64,000 nt of DNA. Source: Gymnopus androsaceus JB14. Lineage: Eukaryota; Basidiomycota; Agaricomycetes; Agaricales; Omphalotaceae. The stretch spans positions 79,291 through 143,290 of the forward strand of contig ML769533.1 of the NCBI GenBank assembly GCA_009733575.1, written 5' to 3'. Below, piece after piece: positions 22,509 through 34,064 of the stretch (position 1 is the first letter of the stretch; the number at the start of each line of letters is the position of its first letter). The notes under the pieces were generated by a model that was not told the DNA's origin, made no database searches, and was given only the letters and a program-made list of their open reading frames with translations. The position numbers and the translations under genes were made by a program.

Positions 22509-22984
22509 TTATTTGTGTCTGGGGTTCAGAACATCTATAAAAGACTGTATAATGTGATTATGGTGTGGAAGACTGCGATTGCAGCAAAAATGATAAATTT
22601 ATCATCGTTTGAAATGTATTTACAACGGCAAACTTCAGCCAAGTTAGCACAAGTTAGCGGAGTTTGAATTTTTTGATGGCCCAAGTTAATAACAAGTTAG
22701 CTTATATCTCGCAAGTTTGAAGCAATATAACACATATAATGTAGTGTGTGACAATGTGGGTTCATTCTAGGTCTTTACACAGCCTAAGCACCAGGAATTC
22801 AATGAGAATTCAACTTGAAGTAGAGTGACGAGTCTGGAGCAACATGTATTAAGCTTCAATTGAGCTGCAGGTATACAGTCCAGGTAACCTGCTGCTGTAA
22901 TAGCGGCTGTATACTTATGTGGTTTGCGGCTTTATTGTATTGAACTGTTCCAAATCAGATGTAAGTATTTTTGGAGGGATTTAT

Positions 22985-23560
22985 TGTTATGAACTGGGTT
23001 CAAGGATCACAAACGGCGAAGATTCAACGGGCTTAAACTACGAGCTGTACAGGCTTATAAGTAATTAAGTAAGGACTCAATAAAGGAGAAGTATTAGTAG
23101 TTAATCAAAAACAAGACTAGAACCTCTATGTATGCATGTAAAGGCTGGTCCTTCAAGGTCCAAGGGTTGAAACAGAATGTGTCTATATGCATAGGAAAGA
23201 ACGAGATGTTGGTGGAGGTGAGGGTAAGAGTGAAATCCTCACCTTTATTTTAAGCATTACAAGTAGGACTCTGAATCTTCCAGGGTACTACGGAAATTTG
23301 ACGCAAATAATGTGTGCCGTTGAATGCAAAGACCGAGACTGTAGACAGTATGGAAACAGGCTGTATACCATCCATATTGTGATTGAAATTCTGCAGTATT
23401 CCACTCATATTATGACTGTAAAGGCTATGTATGGAATCACAGAATGCATGTCATTATCATGTACATGTACTGTACTTAGGGAGAGGAAAATTTCTCCATG
23501 TTACAGCAGCAGTCCTGCGTTAACAGTCATGTCTACATGTGTATATCAATGATTTGGAGC
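22985..23560 (+). other. Possible solo-LTR start, weak
   Basis: From 22985 the sequence reads TGTTATGAACTGGGTTCAAG and continues with a promoter-like, direct-repeat-free stretch of the kind seen at fungal Gypsy LTR starts (TG...). I could not find a matching CA end, primer-binding site or target duplication. A 121-residue frame at 23187-23552 has low-complexity composition and no family features. Confidence 0.2.
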
Positions 23561-23702
23561 CTAGGTAAAAGCTGAATGTAAATGGATCTTGCATCAGTAG
23601 CATTTATTCTTATGCATTCCAACACCAAAGTTAAATGCAGATTCAATGATATACTGAAGTGGGATTGATCTGTGCAACAGTGTGTAACAAACAGCAAGTA
23701 TA

Positions 23703-23968
23703 CTGTATCGTTTCAAAAATAAGTTCAGCCGATGTTACGCGTTACGGCTTGTACACATTCAGTTCAGAGTTCAGCCGCCACCAGGCGGCGTGATGCATTG
23801 AAAATTCAGTTCAAATATAGTGGCTGGCGTAGCCGGCCGCCAAATTTTGCGTATAAGCGCCGATAAATCATGGTTCAAAGGCTGATGTTACGCGTTACAA
23901 AGATAGAAATCACCTCAGTTCAGTACCTCGCGTTATGCATTACTGAACTTAAATTCGAAACGATACAG
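23703..23968. mobile_element. 266-bp MITE, TA-flanked
   Basis: The left end CTGTATCGTTTCAAAAATAA then GTTCAG is matched by the inverse of the right end (CTGTATCGTTTCGAATTTAA then GTTCAG). TA lies outside both ends (23701-23702, 23969-23970). The interior holds repeated GTTACGCGTTAC and GTTCAG motifs and a GCCGCCACCAGGCGGC small hairpin. No coding capacity. Confidence 0.85.
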
Positions 23969-23999
23969 TATTTACAGCAGAAAATATTGGCAAGTAAGT

Positions 24000-26795
24000 A
24001 AGTAATCAAACCTTGAAAACTTGACTGTTGGGCATAAGTATATGCATCAGCAAGTTGGGAATTTCATGAGAGCATGAGAGAATAGCTGCCATACCTTCCA
24101 TACCATAAATCAATGATTCAATCAAAATTTCTCCATACATCTCTCGAGTATGGACTTGTATGGAACTTTGAGTTCGAAGTGACTACTTGGTGACTACTAT
24201 TATAATAGCCAATTATAACAAAATTTCATATGAGTGGTAGTCTGCGAGCCTGTTAACATAGAAAGCAGTTAAAACATCTAAACTATTATAATACTTGAGC
24301 TTTTGAGGTACAGGATGACATCCGTACTAGACAGGTATAAGATGAATACCATTGGAGGTGCACAAAGAATGCTATTACGGTGTACTGCTGACTGAACATG
24401 TTTTATGAGATGTCCTTGCAGCGTGAAAGTCCGAGTACATTCCTTGATAAATGCAAGGGAGAGGCATGGTGAGAGTCAAGCGTGAAAAAAAAAAGCGGAG
24501 AAATAAGCAGAAAAGCGACATATATTGCCACAAAGCAGTGTCTAATAGAAGGACCCCTAATAATCGGGAGCCGAAATTCTGACCGTTTATCAGGGGTCGT
24601 TCCACAAGCCTGGGGGCTGTGGAGGAGCCTGCATAGTCAGTGACAGCTTTTTCAGCAGTTTTTTTTCGTCACTTGAACTTCAACCAGCTTGTACAAATTC
24701 TTTTTGCATTGTCACACATGTCTACAGCAACGAAAATGGTACTTAGAGGCAAGAAGGTCTACCTCAATCCTTCTTTGCTTCCCCACACCCAAGATGAGCT
24801 TTGTGAAGCAAAAGAAAAAAAAGGAGACTGACGTTCAAATAGCCAAGGATGTTCTGGCAACCGAAAAAAATCGCCAATGCAGTGCGTTGTTATTTCTTTT
24901 AATCCTCATTATCTGATTTATTTCAACAGTGTCTCCGAGCTCTTCAAGCCTACAAATCTGGTCACAGTAGTATTGATGAAGTGCGCCGAATCATTAATGA
25001 GACACAACGGAAAGAAGGCAAGGGGCCTGCTGCCAAGAACACAGGTGACAGGTGAAAATTCGTGGGCAGATCACACAGCTTTGTACTGGAGGCTTGTCGG
25101 GGCTCTCAGACACAAAATGGCAAATCATCTACGCCAATACATTGCCATATGTCAGCACTTGTAAGGCTGCAATGTATCATGCTCATGAGGATGGAGATGC
25201 TGTGAGCACTACTCAGGATGATGTTATCATAATGTCAGATTAGGAATGGTACGTTTTGCCGTGGTTTTCAATGCTTTTCTGACCCGCTTTTGATAGTAAT
25301 TCTCTGGTCTGGGCGTTGCGATGATTTAAGTGGTTTTCATTTAAATACAAGTCGTATATTGCATCTTACCTTCCCAAGCTGTTGTTTTTATGCTGAAATT
25401 CATCTTGTTCATCATATCATTTTATGGCTACGATCTTCAGTGATGACGGTGTCAAATGACAATCAGTATGTATGGAACTAATTTTAGTGGGATTCATGTA
25501 TGGGTAGTATGGGGTCATTCTGTGTATAAGTGTATGGAGATGCATAGGTGGTGTTGTATGCTGAGTATAGAGTCTATCTACCCTCCCTTTTCCATACATG
25601 GTATGGAGTGGTATGGAGTGGTATGAGATGTATGGACCCATACACTCATAGATTTCCTAACTTGCTGATGTGAGCTTCGATATCACTTAGACATGCAATT
25701 TTCAATTTACACATAAGTACAGATTTGGAAAAGAGACTTAATCAGCAGTTCTGTAGGGCTTACCACTACCATATACGGTCACAGCTGTGAAAAAGACAGC
25801 CGTATTTCAGTGAAATTGGGTCAGTAAGGTACGGTAACCATTTTCGACCATCCGTATACGGTACTTGGACCCTAAGAAAGTGCTTGAAACATCTTCGCGG
25901 GGATGATGCAGAAATATCAGGAATCAGATTTAAACAGTCGAAATACCTTACCTGACCTAAGAACTTGAGATGTGACCAATTGAATTAGTGCTGGACATGA
26001 CAGACAGTAACGAAATCTCACTTGTTAGGCTTCTGGATAGGCCATGGGCTGCGCCATATCGCTCAGAATGGGGGAATATTTTGTTAATCCCTTCTTGACC
26101 ATGACACAGCTGTCTAAGTCGTATACGGATGGTCATATATGGTTGTCTAGATAGCTTGATACGGAATAGGTACCATACCGTGTTATGGTGACTGTCAACC
26201 GCGTGGTACGGTCACGGTAATTCAACAGTTAGCTGCATTAGGACTGGTCGCTGTAGCTGAATATAGTCATGGCTATACAAATTACGGCCATATTTCACAC
26301 CATTGCACACCATCGACCATAATTTAATGTCCCTTCAGTTTGCCGTTGAAGGAGAAACTCAATAGTCAAGGGAGAAGGTTATCCTAACCATTGCATTGAA
26401 AAATCATAAGACCGAAACCCCAATGTCTACTAGTATCAAGTTGTAAATTGTACAGAAATATTAGTCCTTGAGAAACGTTGACAACGGTATTGTCAGAACA
26501 TAACCGTGACACCATGTAAGCCATTATATATATTATAAAAAGTCACAGGCAGGTACTAGTTTGTTCCAAGCAGTGAGCACAGCTGAGAACTAACATAGGT
26601 ATTTAGTATTAGTAGCATTGACAGTGGGTAAAATGCTCAAATAATGTTTAAAAACAAGTTGATTTCGCTAGTAAAATGCAAGTTAGTTACATTTTGCCGA
26701 GTCTCGGCAAGTTAATCTTGCAAGCGCGGGAAAAAACAAGTTAACTTGATTGAATGGGACAAGTTAGCCCGACAAGTTACTTTGCTCACACTCAA
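24000..26795. other. Repeat-derived region, no clear gene
   Basis: At 24794-25055 a frame MSFVKQKKKKETDVQIAKDV followed after a gap by RALQAYKSGHSSIDEVRRII looks protein-like, but splice phases do not agree, so I treat it as a possible gene fragment only. TATGGAGTGG-type short repeats occur at 25490-25640. Related ATACGG/CCGTAT motifs recur at 25770-25870 and 26125-26300 and may be the arms of another worn inverted-repeat element; similar sequence also lies near 2180-2250. The segment 26650-26790 is rich in CAAGTTA. Confidence 0.35.
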
Positions 26796-26907
26796 ATAAT
26801 TCATTTCCCACAATACTTCAGTCAGACTGAAGCATGATTATTGGCAGTGTGTTTTGTGTGCATTGCACAAATCAATGCATTTCTCACAAGGAAAATAACA
26901 TGGGAGC
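26796..26907. repeat. Repeat block B, copy 1 (upstream of R)
   Basis: About 110 bp containing CTTCAGTCAGACTGAAGCAT and GCACAAATCAATGCATTTCT. It matches 29811-29923. Here it precedes R sequence, while at 29.8 kb it follows R. The CTTCAG..CTGAAGCAT motif resembles the ends of the element at 34065-34706. Confidence 0.75.
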
Positions 26908-27331
26908 TTTACGCATGGATCAGGTTTTGGAGTAATACTGGTAAGCTCCATTTCCCTTTGCATTATTACAATTTGCATTATATCATTAACTGACGATCTT
27001 TCTGCAGTGACTGTTTTGAGTCATTTCCTTGTTGGGTTGATCACTCATCAATGTCACGATTAGCTGTAACGCGATTTAGGCCTACATTGGTCGGCAACAT
27101 TTAGCCAGCATACCATGGAACATATCCAAGTATCAAACTCGACCATGTCTTCATCATCATAGAAGAATTCGGGTCTGGGTATATTTTGGAAGATGGTCTT
27201 CTGTGCATTATTGGTCCCAGTCACTGGTTTATTCAGTAAGTGATCATTTATTAATTACTATATGTGAGTTCTATGAAATATCTATTTCCCATAATCCTCC
27301 GAAAACGTATGTTTCAAATAGTGACTAAAAT
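26908..27331. repeat. Dispersed repeat R, 5'-truncated copy
   Basis: This copy starts within R at TTACGCATGGATCAGGTTTT and runs to the normal R end (GTGACTAAAAT). It is closer to the 29-kb copy than to the 20-kb copy (for example, both share TTAGCTGTAACGCGATTTAG). It is directly followed by 51 bp (27332-27382) that match 19201-19252 in the DUF6534 relic. Confidence 0.8.
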
Positions 27332-27626
27332 CTTTGTTGCTGATTAATTGTACTGATCAAATACTGACACCACTTTGTTACTTAGGACATAGTAGTTTTC
27401 AGCTGCTGAAAGGTGTTTCAGCAACTATTTTTTTGCTGAACGCAGAATAGGATTAAAAATTAAAAAATCATTCAGCGGCTATTTCAGCAGGCCTTTTCAG
27501 TGTCAGTTTCAGTGGCGTTTCCCACGCCACTTTGATTGTCGCTATTGTACATTTCAAAAATAATGCTTTTTGCAAATAAATAAATAAATTTTAAAGTCAG
27601 GTGCATGTATTAGGCTATTAGTGCCC

Positions 27627-28310
27627 AGTGCGTCTTTCTTCTTCCACACAGCGAGTTACAATGGCTCTGATTCTGATCTCTTTGAACATGATTTTGAATG
27701 TGAAACAGGTCACACAGGCTTTGATGAAGATCCTTGTAAGTAACATTAGAGTCTGGAGTCATTTTGTTTCTCTAATAAAATCACAGCTTCTCAGTATAAC
27801 AATGGCAATGGTATCTGTTATCACTCCATGGGATCGATTATAAAACAGCCAAAATTTATTCCGAAAAAGATGAAGTAAAAGATGATAAATTTTGCCAAAG
27901 ATTTTGCTTCAAACAGTTCATATATTACACCTGGAATATGGTTAGAATAATATAATCTTTTTTGTATATAATCCCAGCTGAAAAAGTTGGTGGGAATTAG
28001 TTAGTATTTCAATAGGAAAACAAAATCAATTTTGCCTGCAAAATTCTTACAATTCCATATGAAAAAGGAAATGGAATTAAGGACCTTTACTGCTAGTAAA
28101 AGACCATCTTTTGCACTTGGGAAAGGTCTTGTGATCTTCGATCTTTCCTGCTTGTATTTCTCTAACTTTTATGCCATCAAACATATGGCACCCAGCTACT
28201 GCTTATTGACTATTTGGCAACTGCCCAGTTGCCTGGGTTCAGATGGTCAATTATCAGATGGTCAACAACAATTGATTGTTTGACATTGTGGCCCGAGTTA
28301 TGCTTACAAA
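27627..28310 (+). other. Possible gene fragment and worn repeat
   Basis: Exon-like pieces YNGSDSDLFEHDFECETGHT (near 27657) ending at GTAAGT, and SQYNNGNGICYHSMGSIIKQ (near 27787) running to TAA near 27880, suggest a short acidic gene remnant. No family is recognised. From about 28030 to 28210 there is weak similarity to the arms of the 15810-17978 element (AAAAGACCATCTTTTGCA...AAAGGTCTTGTGATC). Confidence 0.25.
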
Positions 28311-29157
28311 GCACCGGGTCCTCAATGCTTAGTAAGCCCATACTTCGAACTTTCAGTCCTGAACAGTAGATAAATATACTTATCAGAAGCTACCATAACC
28401 ATATTTACCAATAATTATGCTTTAGCCAGAGGCTAAAATCCATCTTCCCACCTAAAACATTGATCCAGCAGGTCTTTATGTGTCACCTTATATGATTACT
28501 TTCACTCTTATTGTGAAGTAGTGTTCAATGCACATTGAGCAATGAGAATGAATCTAAACTCAGTTAAAAACTTCTGATTTTGGAAATATGCAGAAAATGC
28601 AACAATTCACAAGGTCTGAATTAGCTCATTGGAGTTTATTCTATACTTTTCTTTGAGAAAGTGTATTATTACATCAGGAAAAATGGTCTGGGCCCAGGAT
28701 GATCCAGGCCACTTAGGCAGTCTAGGTCACCTAGGAATAATGCAAAAACTTTGGACACCTCAGGTATCCTAGAACTCCTAGGCCTCCTAAGCCTCCTAGG
28801 CATTCTAAAGGCTGTCCTGAGGCAACCTGGGGTTTATATACCAAAGTCCATACAGACTCCATAAGGGCATAGATGATAGTACCAAATGAGGATGAGCCAT
28901 TACACCCTCCCCCACCAGATTCTGTCATGGAATCATTGGACAGAAAAGTAAGTTATACAGGCAGAATCCTGCAAGAGCAATGGATTGATAGCTTGATTGA
29001 GCCTACCTATTGTAACATTACTTCCTATCCATGATGTTGTTATATAGTTGTAGTCTTGAGTCTAGCAATAGTTTACCAGTCTCAGATGACATGGGAATGG
29101 ATTCTCTAACTGGATCCTACATCCTTTCAAGTGCATACAATCATTCTATGATGGCAC
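28311..29157. other. No gene seen; CCTAGG-rich low complexity
   Basis: Between about 28710 and 28800 the sequence is built from CCTAGG, CCTCCTA and CCTAAG motifs. No protein-like frame is seen elsewhere in this stretch. Confidence 0.5.
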
Positions 29158-29816
29158 TATTCCCTAAAATCACTGAGATTCCAGTGAGATGGGAGCTGAC
29201 ATGCTGGGTCCTGAGATAGTGCACAGTCAGACATCAGCATGATGTGTAGTAGGTTAGAGTGTCGCCATAAAACTTTACGAGTCATACGACATCTTCATTG
29301 CTGTAGAGAAATTCATATGGACTGATGCCATAGTATGACTATTCTGACGAGCTCAGTTTGAACTGAGTAAATGCTCGGAATCATTTGAATATTACGCATG
29401 GATCAGGTTTTGGAGTAATACTGGTAAGCTCCATTTCCCTTTGCATTATTACAATTTGCATTATATCATTAACTGACGATCTTTCTGCAGTGACTGTTTT
29501 GAGTCATTTCCTTGTTGGGGTTGATCACTCATCAATGTCACGATTAGCTGTAACGCGATTTAGGCCTACATTGGTCGGCAACATTTAGCCAGCATACCAT
29601 GGAACATATCCAAGTATCAAACTCGACCATGTCTTCATCATCATAGAAGAATTCGGGTCTGGGTATATTTTGGAAGATGGTCTTCTGTGCATTATTGGTC
29701 CCAGTCACTGGTTTATTCAGTAAGTGATCATTTATTAATTACTATATGTAGTTCTATGAAATATCTATTTCCCATAATCCTCCGAAAACGTATGTTTCAA
29801 ATAGTGACTAAAATAA
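29158..29816. repeat. Dispersed repeat R, copy 2 (full length)
   Basis: This is the full-length counterpart of 20392-21049, with scattered substitutions only. Block B (29811-29923) follows directly. Confidence 0.85.
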
Positions 29817-29923
29817 TTCATTTCCCACAGTACTTCAGTCAGACTGAAGCATGATTATTGGCAGTGTGTTTTGTGTGCATGCACAAATCAATGCATTTCT
29901 CATAAGGAAAATAACACGGGAGC
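29811..29923. repeat. Repeat block B, copy 2 (downstream of R)
   Basis: This block matches 26796-26907 and ends GGAAAATAACACGGGAGCT. Its position after R rather than before it is the reverse of the arrangement at 26.8 kb. Confidence 0.75.
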
Positions 29924-30168
29924 TCCCATTGAGCGATCTCTCACCGGACCCTCGCCAGTCTAGCAAGGGAAATCTTGATGGAGCAAGGTAATGATGTAGT
30001 TTATATTTGTACAGACAGACATCAAATTGCACTCAAGATGTTACAGTATTCAAAGGAGAATGAAATACTTCTGAGGGAGATTAAGTAAAGAAAGAAACCG
30101 AAAACAAGCTGCGCAAGTTAGCTATAAAAAAAGTTCAGTGCTCTTCTTGCCCAGCCCTACCAGTGGAG

Positions 30169-31499
30169 CTACACCAAAGCGTCATTATCGGAAGCTTCTG
30201 CATGCTTTCCCAAGCGATGATCATAGGACTGCACTTGGTCCTTGAACACCCGAACTTCAAGTGGTATTTCCACTTGGTTTCCAGCCTTAAATGACTGGAA
30301 TGATTGCAATCCTATACCTGTGTTACTCGCACCTGGTGTCGACTCTGACAAGCATTGTCTGTCTCTCCCAACAATACCATGGGATAATGCCGTTGCAGCA
30401 GCACTGATTGCAGGGCCCATGGTTTCGAACCCTTCATTATCCATAAACCCAAACTTGGTTTGCCTAAAAACGAGACAAGCCATTGCACTTTTAGTTGCCA
30501 GCTCTGGAATGGTGCACATGCCCTGATAAACTGCTGGTACGCTGCTTAATGAAGCAAGGACAAGGACGACAATACTCCAAGAAACAGCAACTCTAAACAT
30601 TAGAGTGAACAAATAAATAAAGTGACTGTTAGGCAATTGACCACCCACAAGTAGTACTTTTGTCCGCCGCGTAGCAGTGCTCGAGATAAGTTCGGGATAG
30701 ATTTTTTGGAACCGAAGAAAGCCTTTAAACGCGGTCTCATCCCCTCTTCATACACCGTGGCGTGGAGAATGCGATATGCGATGATCATGAAAATGACACT
30801 GTCATAAAGGATCACAGTGACTGGCCCAGTCTTTTCATAGCCGTCAACCCTCGTAATCATGCATTGCATGGTAGACCCTATATGTTCTCCTCGAATGCCA
30901 ATAGGGATAGTGGTGACTGCACCGACCAGGGCAACCCAGAAAGTGCTGAGGAATAACATAATATACTTGTGGTTTTTCCATATTGCCAATGCACGAAGAA
31001 GAAACAACATTGCTGTACTGCTTTGGGAGAATATACTGCAGGTCCCCGCTGCAATCAAGACAGCTCTGCAGTTCTGAACATTCCCGACTCAATCCACTCT
31101 AGTGAGAAGTGATTTCAACCGTTCGTTTTTTGAAAGCTCACCTTGGAACACAAAGTTTATGATGATATAACCCAGTGTGAATACTCTAGGAATGATATTT
31201 CATTGAGACGAGCATCATGATAGTGCTTGCAATTCAATTACCTGGAAGTGAAATATGCAACTGTCGAGTAGCGAATCCGATTCTTGAATAGCAACTCGTA
31301 TTCACTTGAAATATTCACTGCAACATCCCACATGTATGCCTAAATCAAAGATAATTGGTGAATGAATATGAATGATTAAATTTACACTTACTCCGAGGGT
31401 AATTGCGAAAAGGTAGCGGGAAACCTCAAACTGACTGGCCAATTCCGGAGAAAGAAATACGAGAGGAGTGTTGGGGTTTTTTAGGGCTGATATGTTCAT
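30169..31499 (-). CDS. Seven-TM-like membrane protein, Agaricomycete family
   Basis: The start MNISALKNPNTPLVFLSPEL (31499) is followed by QFEVSRYLFAITLG and an intron, then AYMWDVAVNISSEYELLFKN, an intron, and VFTLGYIIINFVFQ. A longer exon carries STAMLFLLRALAIWKNHKYI, STFWVALVGAVTTIPIG and ILYDSVIFMIIAYRIL, then RALLRGGQKYYL. After the last intron come VAVSWSIVVLVLASLSSVPA, VYQGMCTIPELATKSAMACL and VFRQTKFG, then a polar tail ending at 30169. Seven hydrophobic helices are plausible. The layout (cytosolic LRALAIW, end FRQTKFG) is that of an abundant Agaricomycete family of unknown function, distinct from the three-paralogue set here. It looks intact and is the only convincing gene in the repeat-rich block. 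Confidence 0.75.
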
Positions 31500-32859
31500 G
31501 CTGAAGAATGAGGCAAGGCGACAACAATATACATACTACGCAACGTTTTAAAACTGCTGAAATGAGATACATCAAAAGATGGTGGAGTACTTGGAGCTGT
31601 TCGAATCTCCACTGCGTTAATCATTGCGACGTGTCGCTGTTGATCTGGTCTGCTTCCTCCGATCTCTATCGTTTAATGGTTCATCCGCATCAGGCAATGT
31701 AATGAAAAATCACTGAACAGTGAGCTCACAACTAAGGAGGCAGTAGGTTGGAAAAATCACATCTCTGAGATGTACGCATTACTGAACTACTTCCCAACTG
31801 TTACTAGATCCATTGCATCTTTGAATACAAGCTGTATTGCATGCGGGAAGTGCCGGAGGAAGAAACTCGGAATCTTTGGGACAATCTATCTATCTATCAA
31901 TCATGGTCATGTTTTGTCCAAGTCATCCTCGACCATTTGTCTTTTGTGTTGTAAACAGAATACAGCCGCAGCTGTATCAAGCCTTTCCACCACCCACTAT
32001 ATTAAAATAAATGGAAGAAGTGGAGAAAACAACTTGAAGAACCCGCCAGATATAAGCTTCCAACTATTCATCACGTTCAAACAAAGGAATAATCATCAAA
32101 GTGAGCACTCTACGTCCTACGTCCCAGCTGTGTATAAATCATCGTAGTATCATCGTAGTATCACCGATCATTACCCCAAGCCAATTTTACTCCCTCACTG
32201 TCTCACCTGAGCTCAAGGTATTAAATCGTTGTAAGCGCGAGTCTGCACGGGCAATGAATACATCGATCATGATCCCCGCTGAAACCCTTGCATCAGTCCT
32301 ATGCATTCGCGATCAAGCGTCCGAGTGCTTGGATTCCAACTCCTTCCCATATTCATGTTACATGGTCTCGATTATACCTATCCTCATCACGCCCATCCAT
32401 AGTCTATGATATCATAAGGAATCTACCCCCGGGGTGCAAATGACACTCTCGTTAGGAGTTCCTGCACATGCGTCGACACTCATATTTGAAGTCAAACCTT
32501 GTCTTGGTATAACCTATCCATAATCTCATTCCGCACATGTGCTCTACTATCTGATATTCCGTTAGACAACAACGAATTTTGAAAGATCGATAAGAGTCTG
32601 CAGCCAAGGAAACCTGAGGATAGAGGCGTTACGAAAGATTGTTCCTGCTTGAAGGAAATGAAGATTGAGTTGCAAGTCAAAGTGATTCATGCTCAGAACT
32701 TGGCAATGAGCGCATGCATATGGCACATGCGAAGATATGAAGAGGTTAAAGTTTCTTGTAGGCGGAATGCCAGTTCAATTTGCTGAGCTCCTAATATCGG
32801 CTGCTTCGTTACTCTGATTTTATGAAGAAATCGGTGGCGCGAAAGGTCGGATAAAGGGG
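31500..32859. other. Intergenic, nothing recognised
   Basis: Open frames at 31770-32147 and 32101-32409 lack protein-like composition or splice logic. The stretch may hold the promoter of the membrane-protein gene that starts at 31499. Confidence 0.5.
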
Positions 32860-32996
32860 ATTGTAGGCTCAACTGAGGCCCGTCGTCATTCAGTGAAGAT
32901 GAAAGTGAGAATGAAGAAACAACAAATGCATCCGAGCCTGCTTCCGCAGCTGAGCCAAATTTGGCAAATTACTAATTAGTTGATCCGTCGCCGGAG
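32860..32996. repeat. Stray copy of the kinase upstream segment
   Basis: It shares CTCAACTGAGGCCCGTCGTC, AAGATGAAAGTGAGAATGAA, GAGCCTGCTTCCGC.GC..CTGAGCC and TGATCCG with 9575-9742, in the same order and orientation. No kinase coding sequence lies next to it on either side. Confidence 0.7.
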
Positions 32997-32998
32997 CG

Positions 32999-33108
32999 TC
33001 GGAAACCACCGCGTTTATGTTCTCTGTTTGTTGTTTATCATTCATAATTGCATCATCGGAAACCACTTCGTTCATCTTCTCTGTTTGTTTATCATTCGTA
33101 ATCGCATC
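32999..33108. repeat. Two-copy tandem repeat, ~55 bp
   Basis: Units 32999-33055 and 33056-33108 both read TCGGAAACCAC followed by TTCTCTGTTTG and TTTATCATTC, with a few differences. The pair directly follows the copied kinase-flank segment. Confidence 0.8.
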
Positions 33109-34064
33109 TCTAATTTACCTGGCTAGCTTGTGGATTTACTGGAGCCATCGTCGTTACTGTTCTGTACGCGTTCAAGAAATATGTCAAAAGGCCAATTTGG
33201 AGATTTATGAAAAGAGTGAGTCTTTCTTTCGTCGCATTTTCTTTCCAGTATTAACAACGGCAGTGATAGCCAACCAGCAATTGAACGCCAGTGCCAACTA
33301 AGTCCTCCAACTGACTCCAGCTGCCGCAGGACGTGCATTCGCTCTTTCGTTCAACTTGCATCCACATCGAAGTCGATTGTCCACTTTTGCGACGCCAACT
33401 TCAAAATTTCCGCAGGATCTCAATGCAGGACTTATCGGAAGGAATTTCAAGAATGTGTGATCAAGTAAATCCTTTCTTTGGCAGCTGCGCATGCTACGTT
33501 TCCTCCGCGTCGTTCAACGCTCTTCTTTTTATAGACTACCGTTCTAGTCGTCTGCGTTCTAGTCGCTAGTTTCGCCCACTTCTTCAACATCAAGCGCCGT
33601 GACGACGGATAGGACGACGGATAGGACTAGCTGAACTGCCAAACACTCTTGCCTTTTCGCTTCCCTATGTTTTCTCTGAACAATCTACCTCGTCTCGTTC
33701 GCTGCTAAACTCGTCTTTTCCACGCGCCCAGATGAACTCGGGCCCAGTAAAGCTCAATCGATCAGCTCCGATTCGCCTTCTCCTGCTTCCTCCTTCCTCT
33801 CATTGCTAAATCTATCCGTACTTCCACTTCAATCACATCCCATCTGGTATCATCCAACCGTCCAACCGTCCCAATCCACACCCAAGCTCTAACATCACGT
33901 TTTCACTGCCGGCTCTCATGCGCACCGCAGTCTGGGAACAGGAGGACAGATTCAGGAATCAGTGGAGGAACACGGGAATGGATCGGAGCAGAGTGGGGCT
34001 GTTTATACGAGAAGATTTTTTGAGAGTGGAGGTCCTGCTATTTGAGCACGCGCTGAGGTGCACC
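33109..34064. other. Unassigned; possible exon scraps
   Basis: A plus-strand piece near 33140 reads GFTGAIVVTVLYAFKKYVKR and ends at a GTGAGT donor, which resembles a membrane anchor with a basic flank, but I could not join it to further exons. No other supportable gene is seen. Confidence 0.3.

Larger units (their letters stand above)
21052..22725. mobile_element. TIR element rich in AACTTG, host of two insertions
   Basis: The left arm (about 21065-21101, continuing at 21504) reads TTTCAAACTCCACTAACTTG then TGCTAACTT. The inverse of 22630-22725 reads TTCAAACTCCGCTAACTTGT then GCTAACTT. Close inside the left arm, TTTTAACTTG is repeated in tandem (about 21555-21590). Two other TIR elements sit within it (21102-21503 and 21951-22508). 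A third region rich in CAAGTTA occurs at 26650-26790. Exact borders are uncertain and no transposase is visible. Confidence 0.6.

Noticed and set aside
23187..23552. 121-residue plus-strand frame
   Set aside because: It lies in repeat-like DNA, is rich in Cys/Tyr/Thr without pattern, and has no introns or homology I recognise.
22985..23560. Solo LTR of a Gypsy element
   Set aside because: Only a TG-type start was seen; no CA end, target duplication or second LTR could be identified, so it is kept at very low confidence.
24794..25055. Lys-rich small gene (MSFVKQKKKKETDVQ...)
   Set aside because: The two exon-like parts look protein-like, but the only good donor (GTGCGT) gives the wrong phase for the second part; noted as a fragment only.
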